Assembly (NCBI RefSeq): GCF_030159255.1
Contig: NZ_BSCT01000001.1
Location: 186,001 to 250,000, forward strand
Direction: 5' to 3'
Source: Bradyrhizobium sp. SSBR45G
GTDB lineage: Bacteria > Pseudomonadota > Alphaproteobacteria > Rhizobiales > Xanthobacteraceae
Length of the DNA: 64,000 nucleotides
The notes under the pieces are model-generated. The model searched no databases. It had not been told where the DNA came from and worked only from the letters and a program-made list of their open reading frames with translations. Below, in pieces: positions 53,869 to 62,758 of the stretch. Numbering within the stretch: the stretch's first letter is position 1; each line of letters starts with the position of its first letter. The translations under genes and the position numbers were made by a program.

Positions 53869-54129
53869 TCAAAACGGATTGGCGGGTTGCGCCCGCTTGG
53901 GGCCTTCGGGCTTGGGCTCGACGGTGAGGCTGGGATCGGTCGGCATCACGCGGGCGCCGGCGGCGCGGGCGGCCTGGCCGGTCGCCGAGAGCCGTGCCTG
54001 CTCGGCGGATTTGATCTCCGGCGGATGCCAGCGGTCGCGCACCAGCATGGTCAGCGCGCCGACGCATCCCAGTGCGATCGCTGCGGAGACCAGCGCGGCT
54101 CCGATCCTGCTCTGGGGCTTGGCTGTCAC
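53869..54129 (-). CDS. Small membrane-anchored protein, unknown function
   Basis: 86 residues beginning with GTG. An N-terminal hydrophobic helix (AALVSAAIALGCVGALTMLV) is followed by a soluble tail rich in Ala, Pro and Lys ending EPKPEGPKRAQPANPF. GGAGG is ten bases upstream. An overlapping frame starts with ATG 10 bases earlier, but its Arg-rich translation looks like a shadow. Downstream of the M23 peptidase gene on the same strand, with a 79-base gap; could be co-transcribed. No known family. Confidence 0.6.
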   Translation of the reverse strand: MTAKPQSRIGAALVSAAIALGCVGALTMLVRDRWHPPEIKSAEQARLSATGQAARAAGARVMPTDPSLTVEPKPEGPKRAQPANPF

Positions 54130-54208
54130 GATCCGTCATCCTCCCTGTGGGAAGACAACAAGCAGCGGCGGGAATGGGTTCCGGGCCCTGTCGGCTGCGC
54201 GGGCGCTG

Positions 54209-55825
54209 TCAGTTCGGTGTGCGCGCTGCGGCGGCGTCGGCCTGCGGACCCGCGGCCGGCGGAAGCGTCCCCGTGGTGACCGGAGCAACAGACGAGGAGA
54301 CCATGTCCATCCCGATCTCGCGGCCGCGGCCGCCGATCAGCCGCTCATAGGCGGCGATCAGGGTCATGTAGGGATTGACCCAGATCCAGCCGTCGCGGGT
54401 GAACAGCTGGACGTCGAAATGCAGATGGCGCGTGGTGCCGTTGGGATGATCGAGATAGTTCGAGACCACGCCGATCGGCTCGCTTTCGCGCAAGGCCCGG
54501 CCGTTGAGCAGGCCGTCATTGTCCATCGCGGTCGGGTTCATGTGCATGTAGCGGAAGCGGATGTGCTCGGTGCCGCTGTTGACCTGGATGGTGACGGCCT
54601 GCTGTTTGCTGCTGCGAATGACCACGCCGTCGCGGACCGCGAGCACGCGCTGCCGCCATGGATCGCAGCCATCGGCGCCGTCGCGGCGCACCGGGCAGGC
54701 GCCGGGCCTGAGGTCCTGGCCCTGATGGCCAAAGCCGCTGGCGCACTGGCCGACATTGAAGCTGCGGGCCTCGCAGAAATTGTCGCGCCAGGGATACTGG
54801 CTCCAGGGCTGGTCGAGCTTGTCGCTGGCGCGGCGGCGGCCGAATGATTGCGAATGCACATAGGCAGGCCAGTCGAGCGGAAAGCGGATCTGCGAGTAGG
54901 CGGTGCGATCGGCGCGCCCGCTCTGGCCGCGCGCGCCCGAGTTGGCGACGATGTCGCCGGCCGGGCGAAAGCTGAAGTCGGCATCGAGCGCTACGGGCCG
55001 CTCCGTCGCCACCGGGGTGATCTCCGGCGGCAGGCGCTGCGGCTGGCCACCAGCCACGTGCAGCGCCTTCAGGAATCGCTCGGCGATCGGATACGCCTCG
55101 CGGCAGGCCAGCCGCTTCGGCCGCGGCGCGCTGTCGAGGCACTGGATCGAGACCACATAGGGCACGCCGAAACGCGTGAAGGCATAGCGGACATAGCCCT
55201 CGCGGATGAAGCGCCGCAGGTCGGGATATTGCGCGGCCAGCGCCTTGACGCTCTCGCCCTTGCCGCCGGCGGGATCGGCGACGTCATAGGTGATGCCCGA
55301 TCCGGTGATCTGGATCTCGACGGGCTTGGCGAAGATGCGCGACGGCAGGCCCGAGGTCACCTCCGGCGGCAGCGAGAACACCGCATCGTAGCCGGAGGGG
55401 CCGGCATCGAACAGATCGGTCTGGAAGTCGGCCTGGTAGCGCGGCAGGGCCTGCTGCTCGATCGGGCCCCTGCGGCGCGCGCCGAGAAAGGCGGTGGTGT
55501 CGAACGGCAGCAAAACGGGGACCGGACTGCGTCCGATCCCCGTGAAGATCATCGAGGTCACGCCATTGAGCTGGACCAGCGCGGGCCGTCTGCGCGGGTC
55601 ATCGGCTGTGATGCCGTGCCGGCGGGCCGTCAGCGCGACATCGGCCGCGACCTCGGGCGCCACTGTCAGCTCGGAGCGAAGCTGATCGAGCGCTGCGCGC
55701 CAGTCGGCGCGATGCAGGGTGATAGTGGGGGGCGCAAAGGCATCGGCCGCACGTCCGATCGACGACGCGGCCAGCGTGATCATCGCCGCCAGGGCGGCGG
55801 TGATAAAGGTGATGCTTGCCCCCAA
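54209..55825 (-). CDS. M23-family peptidase, exported
   Basis: 538 residues. Signal peptide GASITFITAALAAMITLAASSIGRA. The C-terminal M23 (LytM-type) domain has the zinc ligands in GFGHQGQDLRPG (HxxxD) and HLHFDVQLF (HxH), indicating peptidoglycan cross-link hydrolysis. Unusual: the region before it (residues ~30-330) is long and without known motif. The start is TTG at 55825 after a G-rich stretch; an in-frame ATG at 55783 would remove part of the signal peptide. Ends 51 bases from efp's end, same strand. Confidence 0.88.
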   Translation of the reverse strand: MGASITFITAALAAMITLAASSIGRAADAFAPPTITLHRADWRAALDQLRSELTVAPEVAADVALTARRHGITADDPRRRPALVQLNGVTSMIFTGIGRSPVPVLLPFDTTAFLGARRRGPIEQQALPRYQADFQTDLFDAGPSGYDAVFSLPPEVTSGLPSRIFAKPVEIQITGSGITYDVADPAGGKGESVKALAAQYPDLRRFIREGYVRYAFTRFGVPYVVSIQCLDSAPRPKRLACREAYPIAERFLKALHVAGGQPQRLPPEITPVATERPVALDADFSFRPAGDIVANSGARGQSGRADRTAYSQIRFPLDWPAYVHSQSFGRRRASDKLDQPWSQYPWRDNFCEARSFNVGQCASGFGHQGQDLRPGACPVRRDGADGCDPWRQRVLAVRDGVVIRSSKQQAVTIQVNSGTEHIRFRYMHMNPTAMDNDGLLNGRALRESEPIGVVSNYLDHPNGTTRHLHFDVQLFTRDGWIWVNPYMTLIAAYERLIGGRGREIGMDMVSSSVAPVTTGTLPPAAGPQADAAAARTPN

Positions 55826-55875
55826 CCCCCGCGCCCCCCGGCGTCAGCTCATGCCATTGCTTCGCGCATCATGCG

Positions 55876-56442
55876 TCAGTCCTTGGCGCGCTCGCAATAG
55901 GAGCCGTCCTCGGTCATGACGACGATGCGGGTGCCCACCGTGATGTGCGCGGGCACGCCGGTGCGGACGCCGTTGGAGAGCACGGCCGGCTTGTAGGACG
56001 ACGACGCGGTCTGGCCCTTGGTGACCGGCTCGGTCTCGACGACCTCGAGCGTGACGCGCTGCGGCAGCGTGATCGCCACCGGCACCACGTCGTGCATCGA
56101 CAGCTTGACGGTCATGTTCTCCTGGAGATACGCCGCCTGCGTGCCGACCACGTCCTTCGGCACCTGGACCTGATCGTAGCTTTCCGGGTTCATGAAGTGG
56201 AAGCCGTCGGCATCCTCGTACAGGAAGGTGAAGTTGCGCTCTTCGATCGTTGCCTTCTCGACCTGGTCGGTGGTCTTGAAGCGCTCGGAGATCTTCACGC
56301 CGTCGCTGATTCGGCGCATTTCGATCTGGCTGACCGGGGTGCCCTTGCCAGGATGGATGTTCTCGGCGGTCACGACGACGTAGAGCTTGCCGTCTTGCTC
56401 AATGACGTTACCCTTGCGAATAGAGCTGGCGATGACTTTCAA
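55876..56442 (-). CDS. efp: Elongation factor P
   Basis: 188 residues, same length as E. coli EF-P. It rescues ribosomes stalled at proline runs. The KOW-like N-terminal domain carries the loop [11 protein letters not shown] with Lys33, the residue that EpmA modifies; the OB domains contain [14 protein letters not shown] and a C-terminal ending in YCERAKD. The start is TTG at 56442 (MKVIASS), with AGGAAAAAC seven bases upstream; a longer open frame upstream is not translated in homologues. Divergent from epmA-epmB, which modify it. Confidence 0.96.
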   Translation of the reverse strand: MKVIASSIRKGNVIEQDGKLYVVVTAENIHPGKGTPVSQIEMRRISDGVKISERFKTTDQVEKATIEERNFTFLYEDADGFHFMNPESYDQVQVPKDVVGTQAAYLQENMTVKLSMHDVVPVAITLPQRVTLEVVETEPVTKGQTASSSYKPAVLSNGVRTGVPAHITVGTRIVVMTEDGSYCERAKD

Positions 56443-56580
56443 AGCTGTTTTTCCTGATCTTGGGGCCCGGCAACGGGCAGAGCCGGGCGGCGGTCGGACG
56501 CCGGGTGCGGTTTCGGGGCGCAACATACTGATTTTGTCCGGCGTTGCCAGTGTTTTGCGGCGCCCATGGGCGATCGCCTG

Positions 56581-57633
56581 ATGTCATCAGAGCCATCTCC
56601 GTCGCCGTGGTGGTCACCCCAGCGGCATGCCGACGTCAGGCCGTTCCTGCAGGCCCGGGCTGCGATCATGCGCGGCTTGCGGGCCTGGTTCGAGGAGCAG
56701 GGCTTTGCCGAGGTCGAAACCGGCATCCTGCAGGTGTCGCCGGGGAACGAGACCCATCTGCACGCGCCGGCCACCGAGTTGACGGGCTGGGATGGAGTCC
56801 GGCAGCGGCGGTATCTCAGGACCTCGCCGGAATTCGCCTGCAAGAAGCTGCTGGCGGCCGGCGAGCGCCGCATCTTCGAGTTCGCGCGGGTGTTCCGCGA
56901 CCGCGAGCGCGGCGACCTGCATCTGCCGGAATTCACCATGCTGGAATGGTACCGGGCCGATGCGCCGTATGATGCGATCATGGCCGATACGGTGGTGGTG
57001 ATCGCCCATGCCGCCCAGGCGACCGGAATCCGACAGTTTTCCTTCCGCGGCCGGACCGCCGATCCGTTCGCCGAGCCCGAACTGCTCACCGTCGCCGCCG
57101 CGTTCGACCGCCATGCCGGGATCGATCTGCTGGCGACGATCCACGACAGGACCGGCGACCGTGACGCGCTGGCGGCTGCGGCCCATGGCAGGATCCGGGT
57201 CAGCGCTGATGACACCTGGTCGGATCTGTTCAGCAAGGTGCTGGTCGAGCATGTCGAGCCGCATCTCGGGCAGGGGCGCTTGACGGTGCTGTTCGAATAT
57301 CCGACGCCTGAAGCCGCGCTGGCGCGGGTCAAGGGCGGCGAGCCTCGGGTCGCCGAACGCTTCGAGGTCTATGCCTGCGGGGTCGAGCTCGCCAACGGCT
57401 TTGGCGAGCTGACCGACGCGGCCGAGCAGCGCCGCCGCTTCGAGGAGGAGATGGCGGAGAAGCAGCGGCGCTATGGCGAGCGCTATCCGCTGGATGAGGA
57501 TTTCCTCGCCGCTGTGGCCGAGATGCCGCAGGCGAGCGGCGTCGCGCTCGGCTTCGACCGCCTCGTGATGCTGGCGGCCGGCGCGGTCAGGATCGATCAG
57601 GTGGTGTGGACGCCACCGGCAGGTGAGCGATGA
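56581..57633 (+). CDS. epmA: EF-P beta-lysylation protein EpmA
   Basis: 350 residues; lysyl-tRNA synthetase paralogue lacking the anticodon-binding domain. It attaches beta-lysine to Lys33 of EF-P. Class II motifs: motif 2 in [24 protein letters not shown], motif 3 in [15 protein letters not shown]. Two in-frame starts exist (56566 and 56581). Its stop overlaps epmB start by 4 bases (ATGA). Starts 138 bases from the divergent efp, giving a compact modification cluster. Confidence 0.95.
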   Translation: MSSEPSPSPWWSPQRHADVRPFLQARAAIMRGLRAWFEEQGFAEVETGILQVSPGNETHLHAPATELTGWDGVRQRRYLRTSPEFACKKLLAAGERRIFEFARVFRDRERGDLHLPEFTMLEWYRADAPYDAIMADTVVVIAHAAQATGIRQFSFRGRTADPFAEPELLTVAAAFDRHAGIDLLATIHDRTGDRDALAAAAHGRIRVSADDTWSDLFSKVLVEHVEPHLGQGRLTVLFEYPTPEAALARVKGGEPRVAERFEVYACGVELANGFGELTDAAEQRRRFEEEMAEKQRRYGERYPLDEDFLAAVAEMPQASGVALGFDRLVMLAAGAVRIDQVVWTPPAGER

Positions 57634-58724
57634 ACAGGATCGAACGTCCCACGACGTTGCGCAGCGCAGCCGATCTGGTCGCGCAGGGCCTGGCTGATCC
57701 GAGCCAGCAGGCTGCGCTCGAGCGCGTGGCCGAGCGCTATGCCGTCGCGGTCACCACGCATCTCGCCGACCTCATCGACACCGATGATCCCGACGATCCC
57801 ATCGCGCGCCAATTCGTGCCGTCAGCTGACGAGCTGGTTGCCGCTCCCGGCGAGCGCGGTGATCCGATCGGCGACGATGCGCATGCACCGGTGCCGGGCA
57901 TCGTGCACCGCTATCCCGACCGCGTGCTGCTCAAGCTGGTCCATGTCTGCGCCGTCTACTGCCGCTTCTGCTTCCGCCGCGAGATGGTCGGGCCGGGCAA
58001 GGACAATGCGCTGTCGGAGGACGCCTATCGCGGAGCGCTCGACTACATCCGCTCGCATGGCGAGATCTGGGAGGTGATTCTTACTGGTGGCGATCCGCTA
58101 ATGCTGTCGCCGCGGCGTCTGAAGGAGATCATGGCCGATCTCGCCGGTATCGATCACGTCAAGGTCATCCGCATCCACACACGGCTGCCGGTCGCCGATC
58201 CCCAGCGGATCACGCCGGCGCTGGTCGATGCGCTCAAGGTCGCGGGCGCGGCGACCTGGGTCGCGCTGCACGCCAACCATCCGCGCGAGCTGAGCCCGGA
58301 CGTGCGGGCCGCCTGCGCGCGGCTGGTTGACGCCGGGATTCCCCTGGTCAGCCAGTCGGTGCTGCTGCGCGGCGTCAATGACGATGCCGCGACCCTGGAA
58401 GCCTTGATGCGCGGCTTCGTCGAGACCCGCATCAAGCCGTATTATCTGCACCATGGCGATCTCGCCCCGGGCACCGCGCATCTGCGCACCACGCTGGCGC
58501 AGGGACAGGCGCTGATCCGGGCGTTGCGCGGCCGCGTGTCCGGGCTGTGCCAGCCCGACTACGTGCTCGACATTCCCGGCGGCCACGGCAAGGCGCCGGT
58601 GGGGCCGCAATACCTCACTGCCGAGGATTCTGTTGAGCAGGATCATGCCGCAGCTGCGCAAAGGCGCTATCGTGTGATTGACTATTGCGGCGAGGCGCAC
58701 CTCTATCCGCCTGCTGGCGACTGA
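57630..58724 (+). CDS. epmB: EF-P lysine 2,3-aminomutase EpmB
   Basis: 364-residue radical SAM enzyme converting alpha-lysine to (R)-beta-lysine, which EpmA loads onto EF-P. The radical SAM cluster motif is CAVYCRFCF (C107, C111, C114, the CxxxCxxC form). Other blocks: WEVILTGGDPLMLSP, PYYLHHGDLAPGTAHLRT, and GLCQPDYVLDIPGGHGKAPVGP. ATGA overlap with epmA implies coupled translation. No EpmC hydroxylase gene is present here. Confidence 0.96.
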   Translation: MNRIERPTTLRSAADLVAQGLADPSQQAALERVAERYAVAVTTHLADLIDTDDPDDPIARQFVPSADELVAAPGERGDPIGDDAHAPVPGIVHRYPDRVLLKLVHVCAVYCRFCFRREMVGPGKDNALSEDAYRGALDYIRSHGEIWEVILTGGDPLMLSPRRLKEIMADLAGIDHVKVIRIHTRLPVADPQRITPALVDALKVAGAATWVALHANHPRELSPDVRAACARLVDAGIPLVSQSVLLRGVNDDAATLEALMRGFVETRIKPYYLHHGDLAPGTAHLRTTLAQGQALIRALRGRVSGLCQPDYVLDIPGGHGKAPVGPQYLTAEDSVEQDHAAAAQRRYRVIDYCGEAHLYPPAGD

Positions 58725-58760
58725 CATGGTCGGCCGATTCCGCTGACACGGAGGAGCAAC

Positions 58761-59015
58761 ATGAAAAAACTTGCGATCGCGATGGGGCTCCTGATCCTGG
58801 TCGCCGATGGCGCGACGCTGGCGCAGAGCGCCGGCGGCTCCTCCGGCGGCGCGCGCGGGACATCCTCGCCGGAGGCGCCGCGAGGACACCGCCAACCGCG
58901 CCCGAGCGATCTGCCCAAGGCCGAGCAGGCCGCCGAAGACAGCTCGATCAGCGGCATGAGCAAGGAAGACCGCGAGCTCGACCGCAAGATCAAGAGCATC
59001 TGCCGCGGCTGCTGA
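58761..59015 (+). CDS. Small secreted protein, unknown function
   Basis: 84 residues with signal sequence MKKLAIAMGLLILVADGATLAQ and a mature, Gly/Ser-rich then charged part ending DRKIKSICRGC with two Cys. GGAGCAAC is an adequate ribosome site. No family is recognised; similar short, Cys-ending secreted proteins are common in Bradyrhizobium. Located 36 bases after epmB, perhaps co-transcribed. Confidence 0.72.
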   Translation: MKKLAIAMGLLILVADGATLAQSAGGSSGGARGTSSPEAPRGHRQPRPSDLPKAEQAAEDSSISGMSKEDRELDRKIKSICRGC

Positions 59016-59060
59016 GCGCGGCGCGCGCGAGAGGCGCGCCACGCCGTTGATGCGATGGGC

Positions 59061-60146
<1,086 letters not shown>

Positions 60147-60186
60147 GGCGGGCTCCTGCGTGTCTTGATGGGCACCTGCCGGCCAT

Positions 60187-60213
60187 AAAAAAAGCCGCCA
60201 GGTCTGGCGGCTT
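60187..60213 (-). terminator. Attenuator terminator in the aroG leader
   Basis: On the minus strand AAGCCGCCA, loop GACC, TGGCGGCTT form a 9 bp stem followed by seven T. It lies 25 bases past the leader-peptide stop and 41 bases before the aroG GTG. Its first arm GCCGCCAG (plus strand 60204-60211) also pairs perfectly with CTGGCGGC inside the leader ORF (60260-60267), giving a mutually exclusive antiterminator. Confidence 0.85.
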
Positions 60214-60237
60214 GTTCGGATATCTTGCTGCAATGTG

Positions 60238-60318
60238 TCAGATTGAGCGCGATCCTCCCGCCGCCAGCGAGCTGTCGTAGCTAAAGTACCAATAATAGCT
60301 GGTGGCGAGGTTGATCAT
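60238..60318 (-). CDS. Aromatic-rich leader peptide of aroG
   Basis: 26 codons, ATG at 60318 to TGA at 60240-60238, beginning MINLATSYYWYFSY. Codons 7-14 encode Ser-Tyr-Tyr-Trp-Tyr-Phe-Ser-Tyr, six aromatic residues in eight. No ribosome site precedes the ATG; instead a promoter lies so close (60325-60353) that the transcript should start at or next to the A of ATG, as in the leaderless trpL of Sinorhizobium. Stalling in the aromatic run would leave codons 18-20 (CTGGCGGC) free to form the antiterminator. Confidence 0.82.
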   Translation of the reverse strand: MINLATSYYWYFSYDSSLAAGGSRSI

Positions 60319-60324
60319 GAGCGT

Positions 60325-60353
60325 TCTATAGCGGCCGGGCCGCCGCTTGTCAT
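60325..60353 (-). promoter_or_regulatory. Sigma70-like promoter of the aroG leader
   Basis: On the minus strand ATGACA (60353-60348), a 17-base spacer, then TATAGA (60330-60325): 5/6 at -35 and 5/6 at -10. Six bases separate the -10 box from the leader ATG at 60318, so transcription would begin at or beside the start codon. Confidence 0.75.
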
Positions 60354-60377
60354 CCCGAAAAATCGCGGCGCGCGGCC

Positions 60378-60965
60378 TCAGGCGTTCCGCGCCGCGAGCG
60401 CCATGCCGATCATCGACAGGCCGCCGAACAGCAGGTTGATGCCGACCAGCAGGCCGATCGCCCAGGTCGCCGTGCCCGGCAGGCCGGAAATGATGATGCC
60501 GGCGATGCCGATGTCGACGACGCCCGAGATCGCCAGCCACGACCAGCGCCCGGACAATTCGCGGCGGTGCTCCAGCGCATACATGATCGTGGCGACGCCC
60601 TCGGCGAGGAAATAGACGCCGATCACGACGGTCAAAGTGACCGTGCCCTGGATCGGCTGCGCCACCAGGATGATGCCGGCGATGATCGCGAGGGCGGCCG
60701 ACAGCAGCGACCACCAGAAGCCCGGCATGCCGCGCGCCCAGAAGGTGAGCGCGAGGCCTGCGATGCCCGAGATCAGGAACATCCAGCCGAGAAAGATCGT
60801 GACCGCAAGGCTCGCGAGGGGGGTGAGGATCATCGCGAGCAGGCCGAGACCGGCGAGCAGGATGCCTTCGAACAGGAAGGCCTTCCAATGGGCGCGGACG
60901 GTCGCGCTCATCTGCGACTTGATGCGCTGGATCTCGGGTGGAATCGTGTCCTGGGGCAAGGTCAT
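60378..60965 (-). CDS. HdeD-family membrane protein
   Basis: 195 residues with about six hydrophobic helices. HdeD-type (DUF308) features are FEGILLAGLGLLAMILTPLASLAV near the N-terminus and the inner repeat VIGVYFLAEGVATIMYALEHRRELSGRWSWLAISGVVDIGIAGII. E. coli HdeD is linked to acid resistance; here it may be a stress-related membrane protein. The ATG at 60965 has GGGAG ten bases upstream. The aroG leader starts 60 bases downstream. Confidence 0.9.
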   Translation of the reverse strand: MTLPQDTIPPEIQRIKSQMSATVRAHWKAFLFEGILLAGLGLLAMILTPLASLAVTIFLGWMFLISGIAGLALTFWARGMPGFWWSLLSAALAIIAGIILVAQPIQGTVTLTVVIGVYFLAEGVATIMYALEHRRELSGRWSWLAISGVVDIGIAGIIISGLPGTATWAIGLLVGINLLFGGLSMIGMALAARNA

Positions 60966-61091
60966 GCTCAATCACTCCCGGCAAGATCGCGCGCTGGACG
61001 CCGCGCCGCCTGCCCACGCAGATGGTGAGGAACCTCAGCCTGGACAAGCCGCGCGCAGCGTTTCGTTGCATCGCCGACCCGCGCCGCGGGT

Positions 61092-62120
61092 TTACGCCGT
61101 GGTCCGCATGCGGTTGCGGCCGAAAACATAGACCGTCGTTGTGACAATCAGCAGGGCCACGCCGAGCAGGATCGCCGTGAGCCCCAGGGGAACCAGGACG
61201 CCCGCGACGTTGCGGTCGGGGTTGAGCAGCCAGTGCCGGATCGAGGTCAGGACGAAGCCGAGCCCGATGAAACCGGCGGCGCCGCCGAGCAGCAGCAGCG
61301 CCCACATCCTGCGCAGCTGGCTCAGCCGTGCCCGCGCCATTTCGGTTCGAGGCGTATGGTGGTGGGCGACCCGGCGCACCAGCCGCACGGCGAGCCCGAT
61401 CGAGGAGAAGCCGATCAGCACGCTGGCGCTCCCGAGCCAGAGTCGCGAGGTCGGATCCAGACTGGACGCCCGCTGCAGCAGCAGCAAGGGATAGTCGAAC
61501 GCCGCATGCAGCATCACCGGGGCCGCCAGCACCAGCGCCCAGCTCGACAGCCGCGCCCAGTCGCGATTGTGCCGGTTGGCCCCGAGCGCCGTCGAGGTGC
61601 GCGCGATCGCCAGATAGGCCCCGGCGATGATGCCGAGCGCGCCGTGGAAGGGCACGGTGAGCACGCTGCGCAGGATCGCCAGCGAGCGCCACATCTCGGC
61701 ATGCTGGACGAGGTAAGCGAGGTTCTCGTAGGCCGCAAAGCCCAGACCGACGGCTGCGCCATAGAACACCGTGTCCATGGCATTGCCGACCTGGCGGCGC
61801 CGCGACCACAGCGCCGCGATCACCGCAACCTTGGCGATTTCTTCCGGCAGGGCGACGCTGAACAGCGCCCGGGCTGCCTGCGCGATCCAGGGATTCTCGA
61901 TCGCCAGCCCGACGTTCTGGAACGGAATCCTGACGATGCCGAGCAGCAGCACGCTGGCCGCGCCGAGCAGAAAGGCGGTCCAGATCTTCAGGGGCGGCCC
62001 GGAATTGTCACCCGCCGCGACCACCAGCCAGAGGATCAGCAGCGCAGGCGCGATCGCCGCGGTGCCGATCACGGTCGCAAGAGCTTCAAGCAGGTTTATC
62101 TGCGATGGCAGGTAGGCCAT
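61092..62120 (-). CDS. PrsW-like intramembrane protease (CPBP/M82 superfamily)
   Basis: 342 residues with about eight hydrophobic helices. PrsW signature: SVALPEEIAKVAVIAALW (paired Glu), GLGFAAYENLAYLVQ, FHGALGIIAGA and LHAAFDYPLLLL with the catalytic His residues. In Bacillus PrsW cleaves an anti-sigma factor; the substrate here is unknown. The ATG at 62120 is preceded by GGAGACC; the alternative TTG at 62129 is less likely. Confidence 0.88.
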   Translation of the reverse strand: MAYLPSQINLLEALATVIGTAAIAPALLILWLVVAAGDNSGPPLKIWTAFLLGAASVLLLGIVRIPFQNVGLAIENPWIAQAARALFSVALPEEIAKVAVIAALWSRRRQVGNAMDTVFYGAAVGLGFAAYENLAYLVQHAEMWRSLAILRSVLTVPFHGALGIIAGAYLAIARTSTALGANRHNRDWARLSSWALVLAAPVMLHAAFDYPLLLLQRASSLDPTSRLWLGSASVLIGFSSIGLAVRLVRRVAHHHTPRTEMARARLSQLRRMWALLLLGGAAGFIGLGFVLTSIRHWLLNPDRNVAGVLVPLGLTAILLGVALLIVTTTVYVFGRNRMRTTA

Positions 62121-62291
62121 GGTCTCCAATCATCCAATGCCGCCGCGGAACCAGTTCTTAGCCTTCCGCGCATGCATGGATTTGACATTGGTCGCTGGCC
62201 GCGGGGCAAGACCTACATGTCGGCAGGATCAGCCGTGCATCAAGGCGGTCGCATGGGCCGATTCGAGGGCCGCCGCGCGCGCACAGCCGCC

Positions 62292-62525
62292 TTAGCGCGA
62301 CCTTGAACCTCGCGGCGTGGGGCCGTCGCCGTCACGGGCCGGCGTCCGCGGCTCGACTGGCGTCCAGCCGTCGGTGCGCGATGGCGTCGGTGCCTGGGCT
62401 GTGGTCGGCGTCTCCACGCAGCTCAGCCGCGGGGTTGGATCGGCGACGCGCCGGCACTCCAGCCCCTCGGCCAGCGCGGCCTGGCTGGCGACGCATGCAA
62501 TGAACAGGATCGGAACTAGTCTCAT
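62292..62525 (-). CDS. Small exported protein, unknown function
   Basis: 77 residues. Signal peptide MRLVPILFIACVASQAALAE with cleavage after ALA. The mature part has two Cys (GLECRRVADPTPRLSCVE) that could form a disulfide, then a Pro/Thr/Arg-rich tail. GGGGGCTTT precedes the ATG. No known family. Confidence 0.65.
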   Translation of the reverse strand: MRLVPILFIACVASQAALAEGLECRRVADPTPRLSCVETPTTAQAPTPSRTDGWTPVEPRTPARDGDGPTPRGSRSR

Positions 62526-62758
62526 AAAGCCCCCGCAGCCATGAAGCTGAGCCGTCGCATCCGTCGATCAGCGAGGCTTCTCACGTCTTGCCGCGAAAAG
62601 GTGCATTTTTTTGGCCAATCTCGCCTTCAATTCGAAAAAGCGCTCAGATCCGGGCGGCGAACGGGTCGCACCGGCGCTGATTGCCCTCTCAATTGACGCG
62701 AGATCGGCCGCAATTGTCCGCATGGGTTGCGTTCTGCGGCGGCGGGAATCGATGTGCG

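Noticed and set aside
53852..54139. 95-codon minus-strand frame starting ATG next to GGGAGG
   Set aside because: Arg-rich shadow translation; the overlapping GTG frame has a hydrophobic helix and looks like a real membrane-anchored protein, although this is not certain.
60147..60233. Upstream in-frame extension of aroG from TTG 60233
   Set aside because: The sequence WRLFLW lies inside the terminator hairpin; AGGAG fits the GTG at 60146, and the leader ORF in another phase explains the region better.
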